Source: Streptomyces sp. RKAG293 (GTDB lineage: Bacteria; Actinomycetota; Actinomycetes; Streptomycetales; Streptomycetaceae). From it: a DNA stretch of 64,000 bases. Of this stretch, positions 37,921 to 45,487 are shown piece by piece. The notes under the pieces are model-generated. The model saw only the letters and a program-made list of their open reading frames with translations. It was not told where the DNA came from and ran no database searches. The DNA lies in assembly GCF_023701745.1 (NCBI RefSeq), contig NZ_JAJOZB010000001.1:2920501-2984500 (forward strand). Reading direction: 5' to 3'. Each line of letters starts with the position of its first letter. Positions within the stretch are counted from its first letter, which is position 1. Position numbers and translations under genes: made by a program.

Positions 37921-40089
37921 GTGAATCACGACGACGAAAACGAACTCTTCAACCGCCTGGAACACGATATGGCCGCCGATTCCGGCGGTGAGCTGGTGGA
38001 CCTGGACAAGGCCCGCGCCGCCCGCGACGAGGGGGCCAAGGGGGCCCCGTCCCTGCTGGCCGACGAGGACGACGACACCGACGAGGGCCCGGCGGCGATG
38101 GTGGACACCGCCACCTCCGGCACCGTGCCCGACGACGCGCAACCGACCGTGCGCCGGCCGGTCGTACCCGGCTGGGCCAGGGACCGGGCGACATTCAAGG
38201 CCGCCGTTGCCCGCGCGATGAACAACACCGCGTACGCGGCCGGGTTCCACGCCGTGCGCAGTCCGCTCTACGTGGCCCGGATCGCCGGACGTTCCCCGCG
38301 GGGAATGGTGCGGCTGGTCGGTAGCGCGGGAAGGTGGGCCACGGACGCGGAAGGCGCCCCGATGCGCGCCTACTCGGTGCGGAGGGAGGACGCTGAGCTG
38401 TACCTCAAGCTGTCCCGCAAGCGCGATGACCGGGTCCGCGCCCGCTCGGTCATGCTGGCCTTGGCCGCTGTGTTCGGGCTGGTCTTGGCACTGGTGCTGT
38501 GGGTGATCCTGTCGACCGCGCAGCTTGCGGCGGTGGGGTTCGGCGCCATGCTGTTGCTCGGGTTGTACGGGCGGCCGGCGGACCGGCCGCTGATCACCCG
38601 GGCGGTGTCCAAGCACATCCTGCCCCGCCTCACCTCCGACCAGGTCGAACAGGCCCTGCTGTCCCTGGGCATCGGGGGTATGGGGCGCGGGGAGATCACC
38701 TTCCCGGACCCGATCCGGCAGGACGGGCCCGGGTGGCGGGCCACGGTGGACCTGCCGCGCGGGGTCACCGCCGGCGACATCATGGAACGCCGCAAGCGCC
38801 TCGCCTCCGGACTGCGCCGCCCGCTGGGCACCGTGTGGCCGGAAGGGGACGCGGACCTGCATGAGGGCCGGTTGGTGTTGTGGGTCGGTGACCGGGACAT
38901 CGCCAAGCAAGGCCTGATCCCCTGGCCGCTGGCGACCAAGGGCCGTCACGACATCTTCCGTGACCTGCCGTTCGGGGTGGACCCGCGCGGGCGGGCGGTG
39001 GCGGTGCCGATCGTCCAACACAACTACCTGTTCGGCTCCCAGCCCGGCCAGGGCAAGACCAGCTCAGTTCGGGTCCTGGTCTGCGGTGCGTCCCTGGATC
39101 CGTCGGTGGAACTGTGGCTGCACGAGAACAAGGGCACCGGTGACCTGGACACCCATGAGCCGGTCTCGCACCGGTTCGTGTCCGGCATTGACGACGAGGC
39201 GATCGCCTACGCCGCCGAGTCGCTGGCCCTGCTGCGGAAAGAGGTCATGCGGCGCGGCCCGATCCTCAAGGGCCTGCCCCGTGACATCTGCCCGGACAAG
39301 CGGGTGACGCGGCAGATCGCGGACATGAAGGTTGGCCTGCATGTGCTGCTGGCGATCTTCGATGAGTGCCAGAACGTCTTCGCGCACCCCAAGTACGGCA
39401 AGCAGGCCGGGGAGGACGCCGAGTTCATCATCAAGGTCGGCCGCGCCCTCGGGGTCGTGCTGGTACTGGCCACGCAGCGCCCGGACAAGGACTCCCTGCC
39501 CACCGGCATCTCGGGCAACGTGTCCATCCGGTTCTGCCTGCGGGTCGCCGGTCAGGTCGAGAACGACATGATCCTCGGGACCAGCGCCTACAAGAACGGC
39601 ATCCGCGCCACCACCTTCCGCCCCAAGGTCGACGCAGGCATCGGCTACCTGGCCGGAGCGCTGGACGTGCCGACGGTGGTCCGCACCGCCTACCTCGACA
39701 CCCCCGCCGCCGACGCCATCGCCCAGCGGGCGTTGGCGATGCGCAAGGCGGCCGGGACCGTCACCGGCCACGCCGCCGGAGAGAACACCAGCACCGCCGA
39801 CCCGGCCGCGCAGGGGGACAACCTGCTCGATGACCTGGTGGCGATCTGGCCGGCGGGTGAGAACAAGGTGTGGTCCGAGACGCTGACCGCCGCCTTGGCG
39901 CTGCTGCGCCCGGAGGTCTACACCGGTTGGGGGCCGGATCAGTTGGTGATGGTCCTCAAGCCGCGCGGCATCCGCACGGTCCAGGTCGGCCGCCGCATCG
40001 ACGGGAAGGTCGTCAACCGGCGCGGTGTGGAGCGGGACGCGATCCTCGGTGCGGTCGCGGAGCGTGACCGAAATCGGGACGCCGGGTAG
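37921..40089 (+). CDS. FtsK/SpoIIIE-type DNA translocase (TraSA-like transfer protein)
   Basis: 722-residue motor that alone moves double-stranded element DNA between mycelia in AICE conjugation. GTG 37921 follows GGAAGGAAACTGAA. An acidic N-terminal region (~1-85) is followed by two membrane helices near 180-220 (VMLALAAVFGLVLALVLWVI; AAVGFGAMLLLGLYGR). The motor domain has Walker A FGSQPGQGKTSS near 370-381 and Walker B LLAIFDECQN near 476-485, then VLVLATQRPDKDSLPTGISG, the FtsK sensor region. A C-terminal ~80-residue winged-helix-like part (WSETLTAALALLRPEVYTGW) may recognise clt repeats. A strong terminator follows seven bases after the stop. Confidence 0.93.
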   Translation: MNHDDENELFNRLEHDMAADSGGELVDLDKARAARDEGAKGAPSLLADEDDDTDEGPAAMVDTATSGTVPDDAQPTVRRPVVPGWARDRATFKAAVARAMNNTAYAAGFHAVRSPLYVARIAGRSPRGMVRLVGSAGRWATDAEGAPMRAYSVRREDAELYLKLSRKRDDRVRARSVMLALAAVFGLVLALVLWVILSTAQLAAVGFGAMLLLGLYGRPADRPLITRAVSKHILPRLTSDQVEQALLSLGIGGMGRGEITFPDPIRQDGPGWRATVDLPRGVTAGDIMERRKRLASGLRRPLGTVWPEGDADLHEGRLVLWVGDRDIAKQGLIPWPLATKGRHDIFRDLPFGVDPRGRAVAVPIVQHNYLFGSQPGQGKTSSVRVLVCGASLDPSVELWLHENKGTGDLDTHEPVSHRFVSGIDDEAIAYAAESLALLRKEVMRRGPILKGLPRDICPDKRVTRQIADMKVGLHVLLAIFDECQNVFAHPKYGKQAGEDAEFIIKVGRALGVVLVLATQRPDKDSLPTGISGNVSIRFCLRVAGQVENDMILGTSAYKNGIRATTFRPKVDAGIGYLAGALDVPTVVRTAYLDTPAADAIAQRALAMRKAAGTVTGHAAGENTSTADPAAQGDNLLDDLVAIWPAGENKVWSETLTAALALLRPEVYTGWGPDQLVMVLKPRGIRTVQVGRRIDGKVVNRRGVERDAILGAVAERDRNRDAG

Positions 40090-40095
40090 TCCCGT

Positions 40096-40139
40096 GGGCC
40101 GCTGGCGCTAGCGGTGACCCCCGCTAGCGCTAGCGGCCC
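40096..40139 (+). terminator. Strong terminator after the translocase gene
   Basis: 19-bp arms (40096-40114 and 40121-40139) with one G-U pair and loop TGACCC. The stem core is built from repeated GCTAGC. It separates the transfer operon from the small membrane genes downstream. Confidence 0.88.
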
Positions 40140-40229
40140 CTGTTAGACCCCCCTCACGCCCCTGATCAGGACGCTAGTGGTTAGCGCCCTGACCTGGAGT
40201 TTGCCCGAAACCGGCCCAGGAGGCCCGTC

Positions 40230-40532
40230 ATGGCCCTGCCCGCGCTCGCTATCGCCCTGATCCTGCTGTTCACCCTCGGTTACGCCGCCCTGTGCGCCGC
40301 CCAGCCGTTCGGCCGCTGCCGCAAGTGCAACGGACTCGGCTTCCAGCTCACCCACACCCGTACCGGCAAGCCCCGGCGCGGCAAGCACTGCCGCCGCTGC
40401 CACGGCAACGGCATCCGCATACGCACCGGCCGCCACCTGTTCAACGCCTTCACCCGCACCCGCCACGCCGCCACCGACACCCCCGCCCAGCCGGGGACCC
40501 CGACCCGAACGGAGTCCCGCCCGTGGTCGTAA
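40230..40532 (+). CDS. Small membrane-anchored zinc-ribbon protein
   Basis: 100-residue protein. One N-terminal membrane helix, ALAIALILLFTLGYAALCAA (about 5-24), precedes a cytosolic part with two CxxC-G-x-G-type knuckles: GRCRKCNGLGF and HCRRCHGNGI, the same pattern as the DnaJ cysteine-rich zinc domain. A basic tail (RIRTGRHLFNAFTRTRHAA) follows. Similar one-helix zinc proteins are frequent in AICE spread/transfer regions; the likely role is binding nucleic acid or protein at the membrane. It overlaps the next gene by 10 bases in a different frame. GGAGG precedes ATG 40230. Confidence 0.75.
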   Translation: MALPALAIALILLFTLGYAALCAAQPFGRCRKCNGLGFQLTHTRTGKPRRGKHCRRCHGNGIRIRTGRHLFNAFTRTRHAATDTPAQPGTPTRTESRPWS

Positions 40533-40717
40533 CCGTCTCCCTCGTCCTGCTGTTCGGCGCCCTGCTCGCCTTCCTACTCAAGGTCGGCTCCATCAAAGCC
40601 GGGGTCTGCTTCGTCGCCGTGATGTTCGGGTTCCTCCTCGCCTCCACCGGCGCATCCGGACCCATCAACCACGCCATCGACGGATCCGCCCACACCATCG
40701 CCCAGTGGCACCCCTGA
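40523..40717 (+). CDS. Small two-helix membrane protein (Spd-like)
   Basis: 64 residues from GTG 40523, with GGAG eight bases upstream. Two hydrophobic helices, VTVSLVLLFGALLAFLLKVG and AGVCFVAVMFGFLLASTGAS, are joined by a short loop, and the tail is polar (INHAIDGSAHTIAQWHP). It overlaps the end of the zinc-ribbon gene and is followed 17 bases later by another membrane protein gene. Small proteins of this shape sit next to the translocase in many Streptomyces elements and are grouped with spread (Spd) proteins. The assignment rests on position and topology, not on a recognised motif. Confidence 0.65.
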   Translation: MVVTVSLVLLFGALLAFLLKVGSIKAGVCFVAVMFGFLLASTGASGPINHAIDGSAHTIAQWHP

Positions 40718-40734
40718 CCCGGAACGGAGAACCG

Positions 40735-41343
40735 ATGGACCAGCACAACACGACAGGGCGCCGCATCATGGCTGCCTTACCGAAAGCCGCCCCGGCCATC
40801 GCCACGTCAACCGTGCTGATCCTGGCCCGCATCTGGAACGCCAACGGGGCAGAACACAGCGTCGGTGACGCGTGGCTCATGGGCACCCTCGCCACCGGCG
40901 CGGCCATCGCGGGCGGGTCCGCCGCGTCCGGCCGCAACGGAGACAGCACGCTCGCCGGAACCGCATTCGCCGCATCCGGCACGCTCGCATTCGTCGGCGT
41001 CGCCGCCTACGCCGACGGATTGCCCTTGCCGCTGCTGCTGTGGGCTGTCGCCACGGTGCTGGCCTACGCGCTGGCAGCCCGGTACTGGCGCACCGACCGC
41101 CGCGAAACCGTCGCCTACGACCGGCGCACCGTGGAGCGGCACGATGACCACCGGCACGTCGAGACCGTGGAAGTCATCCGGGCCCGCGCCCAGGTCGAAA
41201 GCGCACAAGCCGGAGGCGCCTACGCCACCGCGCTCGCCGCAGCCTTGACCGCCCGCGCCACGCTGCCCGGCTTTGACCCGGCCGCTCTCACCCGCTCGGG
41301 CTTGCCGGAACTGCCCGCCACCAACGCCACATGGGAGCACTGA
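40735..41343 (+). CDS. Membrane protein of the spread region (SpdB-like topology)
   Basis: 202 residues from ATG 40735 (CGGAGA upstream). Three or four hydrophobic segments lie between residues 12 and 115 (AAPAIATSTVLILARIWNAN; WLMGTLATGAAIAGGSAASG; LAGTAFAASGTLAFVGVAAY; PLLLWAVATVLAYALAARYW). A cytosolic, charged part follows (RRETVAYDRRTVERHDDHRH, VEVIRARAQVESAQAGGAYA), probably a helix bundle or coiled coil. This layout recalls SpdB2-like proteins that help the translocase move element DNA across hyphal septa. No catalytic motif. Confidence 0.7.
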   Translation: MDQHNTTGRRIMAALPKAAPAIATSTVLILARIWNANGAEHSVGDAWLMGTLATGAAIAGGSAASGRNGDSTLAGTAFAASGTLAFVGVAAYADGLPLPLLLWAVATVLAYALAARYWRTDRRETVAYDRRTVERHDDHRHVETVEVIRARAQVESAQAGGAYATALAAALTARATLPGFDPAALTRSGLPELPATNATWEH

Positions 41344-41344
41344 C

Positions 41345-41707
41345 ATGGCCGCAATCCGCACCCCGCAGGACAGCGCGCATACCGCTGCCGAAGCGGTCCG
41401 CGCGTACAACCACGCCACCTTCCCGGGGAACCTGCTCTACCCCGTGCAGGCGTATCACAGCGTCGCTTCGTTCAAGGTCATGGCACAGCGGCTGCCGCAG
41501 TCCTTCGACCAGACCAGTCGCGCACTGAACCGCCTGCACGCCGATGGCACCCTGACCGCCGACTACGGGCGAGTGGCCGATCACGTAGGCGAGGCAGTGG
41601 CCGCGCTGGCCGAAGCCTCCCGCTACGCCGGCATGCTCGCCAACGCACTCGACCAGGCCCACAACGCGCTCTCACCCATCGGCTTCTGCGACGACATCGA
41701 CAACTGA
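41345..41707 (+). CDS. Hypothetical AICE protein
   Basis: 120 residues from ATG 41345, one base after the preceding stop. All-helical in appearance, with no Cys, no membrane segment and no recognisable motif. A heptad-like pattern runs through QRLPQSFDQTSRALNRLHAD and DHVGEAVAALAEASRYAGML, ending with ANALDQAHNALSPIG. Its tight spacing to the neighbouring spread-region genes implies a shared transcript. I know proteins of this general kind on Streptomyces elements only as hypothetical. Confidence 0.68.
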   Translation: MAAIRTPQDSAHTAAEAVRAYNHATFPGNLLYPVQAYHSVASFKVMAQRLPQSFDQTSRALNRLHADGTLTADYGRVADHVGEAVAALAEASRYAGMLANALDQAHNALSPIGFCDDIDN

Positions 41708-41795
41708 ATGCGCCCGGGGCGACCGCCCGCTCTCGCCAAAGATGCGCGGTCGCCCCGGCTCACTGCCCGTTCGACAGAACAGGAGCACTCCCAGC

Positions 41796-43616
41796 ATGAC
41801 CCAACGTCGTACCAACCGGGAGGACCCCGACCGGGGGACCACCCGGGCACTGCACGCTGTCGACGACGCGTCGATGCATCGCGTGCCACCTCAGGACCTT
41901 GAAGCCGAACAGTCGGTGCTGGGGGCGATGCTGCTGTCCGTCGATGCCATCGCCGATGTGGTGGGCATGCTGGACGCAGGGGACTACTACCGTCCCGCGC
42001 ACGAAATCATTCACCGCGCGATCTGCGACCTGCACCACGACGGACAGCCCGCCGACCCCATCACGCTGACCGACCGCCTCACGAGGTGCGGCGACATCGA
42101 CCGTGCGGGCGGGGCGGCCTACCTGCACACCCTCGTCAACGCGGTGCCCACCGCCGCGAACGCCGAGTACTACGCGGAAATCGTCCGAGAGAAAGCCGAG
42201 CGGCGACGCCTGATCGAGGCCGGCACACGCCTCGCGCAAATGGCATCCGCGCCCGACACCGACCCCGAAACGCTGCGCGCCGCCGCTCTGGCGGAAGTCA
42301 CCGAACTCACCACCCACCGCCCCGCGGTACTGGACGACGACACCCCAGACGATGAGACCAACACCGCCGCACCCAACCCGCTGTACGACGCTCAGCCTGG
42401 TCTCAGGCGCCCCCACCGCCCCGGACCTACTCCGCATCCGGACGTGTTCTGCGGATGGCTGGGCGAGACCGTCAAGCGGCTGGACGCCAGTACCGAGGCT
42501 GACCCGGTCGCGATTCTGGTCAACCTGATCTCCGCCGCAGGCGCCATCATCGGCCGCCGCCCACATCTGTGGGTCGGCAACGACCGCCATCCCGCGTTGG
42601 TGTGGGCACTGACTATCGGTGCTACCTCCGCAGGCCGCAAAGGCTCTGCCACCTCGACCGCGCGTCGTCCTTTGGCTGTGGCGTTCCCGGAGTTCTTCGG
42701 GCCCGACCACACCCCGCGCGGCCTGAACTCCGGTGAAGGGCTCATCGAGTACGTCAAGGACGACGCACGCGACGACGCCTCACCCGCCAGCTTGGACAAG
42801 CGGCTGTGGGTGGTGGAATCCGAATACGCCGTGACCATGAGCCGGGGCCGCCGCGAAGGCAGCAGCCTTCCCGGGGTCCTGCGACAAGCCTGGGACGGGG
42901 AAGACCTCGGGTCGATGGTGCGGGAGTCGATGAAAGCCACCAACCCGCACATCGCGATCCTCGGGCACATCACCCCGCTGGAATTCCGCTCCAAGATGCA
43001 GGACTCCGAAATGGCCGGCGGAACCTACAACCGGTTCCTCCCGATCTTCTGCCACCGCAACCTCGTACTCCCCGAATCCCGGGGAGCGGAGCCGCAGCTC
43101 ATCGACAGCCTCGCCCAGGACTGGCGGACCGTCCTAAACGACGCCGCCAACGTCGATGAAGTGCAAGTCGATGACGATGCACGGGCGCTGTACCGGGATG
43201 AGATCTATCCCGCGCTGACCGACGACGAAACGGAAGGCGCACTCGCGGAGTTCACCGCCCGCGCCGCCCCCTACGTCCAACGCGTCGCCATGGTCTACGC
43301 CCTGTGCGACCACAGCGACACCATCCACCTCCAGCACATGCACGCGGCCTACCGCCTCATCCAGTACGCCCGCGCGTCCGCCGCACACCTGCTCGGGACC
43401 ACATCGGCCAACCCCAAAGTCGACAAGCTCGCCACCGCAGTACGCAAGGCAGGACCCGACGGGCTGACCGGGGCCGACATCCAGCGCCTGTTCAAGAAAG
43501 ACCGCAAGAACGAACGTGACGGACTGGTCGCCGCGCTGCTGGACCAGCCCGGGTACATCCGGCGCCAGCGCCCCACCGCAGGACGCTCCACCACCGTTCT
43601 CGCCTACACGGGTTAG
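41796..43616 (+). CDS. DnaB N-terminal domain fused to DUF3987 (putative replication protein)
   Basis: 606 residues from ATG 41796. Residues ~25-130 match the N-terminal domain of replicative helicase DnaB (VPPQDLEAEQSVLGAMLLSV, DYYRPAHEIIHRAICDLHHD, YLHTLVNAVPTAANAEYYAE). The RecA-like helicase motor that normally follows is absent; instead residues ~200-560 match DUF3987, with a P-loop-like TIGATSAGRKGSATS near 273 and KRLWVVESEYAV near 336 as a possible Walker B. A winged-helix-like end (KVDKLATAVRKAGPDGLTGA) closes the protein. Position beside excisionase/integrase and an array of heptamers suggests it is the element's replication initiator or helicase loader. It is not RepSA, RepAM or the prim-pol type known for AICEs. 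Confidence 0.85.
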   Translation: MTQRRTNREDPDRGTTRALHAVDDASMHRVPPQDLEAEQSVLGAMLLSVDAIADVVGMLDAGDYYRPAHEIIHRAICDLHHDGQPADPITLTDRLTRCGDIDRAGGAAYLHTLVNAVPTAANAEYYAEIVREKAERRRLIEAGTRLAQMASAPDTDPETLRAAALAEVTELTTHRPAVLDDDTPDDETNTAAPNPLYDAQPGLRRPHRPGPTPHPDVFCGWLGETVKRLDASTEADPVAILVNLISAAGAIIGRRPHLWVGNDRHPALVWALTIGATSAGRKGSATSTARRPLAVAFPEFFGPDHTPRGLNSGEGLIEYVKDDARDDASPASLDKRLWVVESEYAVTMSRGRREGSSLPGVLRQAWDGEDLGSMVRESMKATNPHIAILGHITPLEFRSKMQDSEMAGGTYNRFLPIFCHRNLVLPESRGAEPQLIDSLAQDWRTVLNDAANVDEVQVDDDARALYRDEIYPALTDDETEGALAEFTARAAPYVQRVAMVYALCDHSDTIHLQHMHAAYRLIQYARASAAHLLGTTSANPKVDKLATAVRKAGPDGLTGADIQRLFKKDRKNERDGLVAALLDQPGYIRRQRPTAGRSTTVLAYTG

Positions 43617-43805
43617 CCGGAAAGGTCCGGAAAGGTCGCAAAGCCCAGTGACCTGCGAAAACACCCGTCCGGAAAGGGGTCCGCTAGGAGGTCCGGAAAG
43701 TCTGGGCATTCCAGCGGCCGAACTTAGCGGACCCCCTGGCGGACCCCTTTCCGCCCCACCAAAACCGCAGGCCAGAGGGCTTTCCGACCTTTCCGGACCT
43801 TTCCG
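43617..43805. other. Opposed heptamer arrays: candidate origin of replication
   Basis: Between the replication-type gene and xis, CGGAAAG occurs four times on the plus strand (at 43618, 43628, 43670, 43694) and its complement CTTTCCG four times (43747, 43780, 43789, 43799). The two arrays face each other around a centre near 43720. Two units belong to a perfect 15-bp inverted repeat, 43670-43684 / 43739-43753. Such iterons fit an origin bound by the adjacent initiator, or an excisionase operator. Confidence 0.6.
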
Positions 43806-43837
43806 CCTCACTCCACACCCCGAGGAGACACCGAACC

Positions 43838-44074
43838 ATGGCAACGCCCGCCACGAGTGACCCGCGTACCGCCCTGCGCTCCGGTCTCCCGGACCGCTAC
43901 CTCACCCCCGAAGACCTTGTGGAATTGCTCGGCATCCCGAGCGTCGAAACGCTCTACACCTGGCGCAAGAAGTCCCTCGGACCGCCCGCATTCCGTGTCG
44001 GTCGGCACCTGCGCTGGGACCCCGCTGTTGTCCAAGCCTGGGTCGCCCAGCAGAGCGCCAGAGACGCCGCCTAG
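43838..44074 (+). CDS. xis: Excisionase (AlpA/MerR-type HTH)
   Basis: 78-residue DNA-binding protein with an HTH_17-type domain: YLTPEDLVELLGIPSVETLY, then TWRKKSLGPPAFRVGRHLRW and a short C-terminal helix VVQAWVAQQSA. This is the normal excisionase of AICEs and lies immediately upstream of the integrase, 72 bases apart. With an active integrase it would direct excision by recombining attL and attR. GAGGAG is well placed before ATG 43838. Confidence 0.9.
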   Translation: MATPATSDPRTALRSGLPDRYLTPEDLVELLGIPSVETLYTWRKKSLGPPAFRVGRHLRWDPAVVQAWVAQQSARDAA

Positions 44075-44146
44075 CCCCACCCCAACCGCCAGGGGCACGA
44101 CCACACCGGTCGGGCCCCTGGCCCGTCACGCCCCAAGGAGCTCTAC

Positions 44147-45411
44147 GTGGCTGGCCACATCCAAGACCGTTGGTACAAGACCGAGAAGGACGCGGGCGGG
44201 GTTCCCCGACGCGTCAAGAGTGACCGTTACGGCATCGGGCTCCGCTACCGCGCCCGGTACGTCGGTCCGGACGGCACCGAGAAAAGCCAGTCCTTCCCCG
44301 ACAAGCAAAAGCGTCAGGCGGAACAGTGGCTTGCGCGGATCGAGGCGGACATGTCGCGCGGTCAGTACATCGACCCGGCCGCCGGCAGAACCACCTTCCA
44401 GCAATACGGCGAGAAGTGGATTGCGTCGCAAGCCACGGATATGGCTACGCGCACGGTGGTTGAGGTCCAACTCCGTCTGCACGCCTTCCCGTACATCGGG
44501 TCACGCCCGCTCGGATCCTTCCTGCCGGAGCATATCCGGGAGTGGCTGAGCAGGCTGGAGAGCGCACTCCCTGTCGCGTCCTACCGCCGTGTCATCTTCA
44601 GCAGCGTCTCGGCTGTGCTCTCCGCGGCCGTGGATGACGGGCACCTGCCGAAGAATCCATGCCGCGCGAAATCCGTCCGGGCACCGCAATCGACCGCCCC
44701 GCGGGTAACCCCGTGGGCTGCCGATCGGCTGTTCGCTGTTCGCGCCGGGTTGCCGGACCGCTTTCAGGCGATGACGGACCTGGGGGCGGGTGTGGGCTGC
44801 GGCAGGGGGAAATCTTCGGGCTTCCGATTGACGAGGTCGGGTTCCTCACGGGATGGCTGCACGTGGGCTACCAGGTGAAGCTGATCAACGGAAAGCTGGT
44901 GTTCGCGCCGCCGAAGCGCGGCAAGGAACGTGACGTGCCGCTGCCCGAGCGCGTGGGGCAGGTGCTCAAGACTCACGCAGAGCGCTTCCCGCCCATCGCG
45001 GTCACGCTCCCCTGGCTCACGCCGGACGGCCCGCCCCTGACCAAGCGGCTCATGTTCTCCAGGACGGACGGTGGCGCAGTCAGGCGGAACGACTTCAACA
45101 CCCGGATGTGGAAACCCGCCCTCGTCTCGGCAGGGGTGATCCCGGTGCCGAAGAAGGGCGAGACACACGAAGCGGCCCGCGAGCACGGCATGCACGCTCT
45201 CAGGCACTTCTACGCCTCGGTCCTGCTGGACGCTGGCGAGAACGTGAAGGCGCTCAGCCACTACCTCGGACACAGCGATCCGGGGTTCACGCTCCGGGTC
45301 TACACGCACCTGATGCCCAGCAGCGAGGGGCGGACCCGGAAGGCCGTCGACAGCGTCTACGAAGCCACCGGATCCGTGCCGGACGGCCCAGAGACGGCCC
45401 AGGAGCTGTGA
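44147..45411 (+). pseudogene. int: Tyrosine recombinase (integrase), frameshifted
   Basis: Site-specific integrase of the element. From GTG 44147 (AAGGAG upstream) the frame gives the N-terminal SAM-like domain (KSQSFPDKQKRQAEQWLARI; TFQQYGEKWIASQATDMATR) and core-binding domain up to MTDLGAG near 44787. The catalytic domain continues only in the -1 frame: CGLRQGEIFGLPIDEVGFLT, with the active-site Arg, then HALRHFYASVLLDAGEN and LRVYTHLM with the nucleophile Tyr. The product would be complete if one base, most simply a T in GCGGGTTGTGGG, were restored at about 44790. The break therefore lies just before the catalytic Arg and removes all active-site residues. A sequencing error in this G-rich run cannot be excluded. 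Confidence 0.9.
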
Positions 45412-45418
45412 GACGACT

Positions 45419-45449
45419 CCGGGCCAGCGGCAGGGTGCTGCTGGCCCGG
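45419..45449. terminator. Terminator between integrase and glnA2
   Basis: 10-bp arms CCGGGCCAGC / GCTGGCCCGG, extendable with a bulge. It lies after the integrase stop and, in the other direction, after the element-borne end of glnA2, so the element also brings a replacement terminator for its target gene. Confidence 0.7.
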
Positions 45450-45487
45450 ATGTCACTACAGCGAGGGGAACCCCTGCTGACCTGCGC

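Noticed and set aside
44770..44830. Programmed -1 frameshift in the integrase
   Set aside because: A slip at the later GGGGGAAA run would drop residues of the conserved CGLRQGE motif; a simple base loss just upstream restores the motif exactly, so mutation or sequencing error is preferred.
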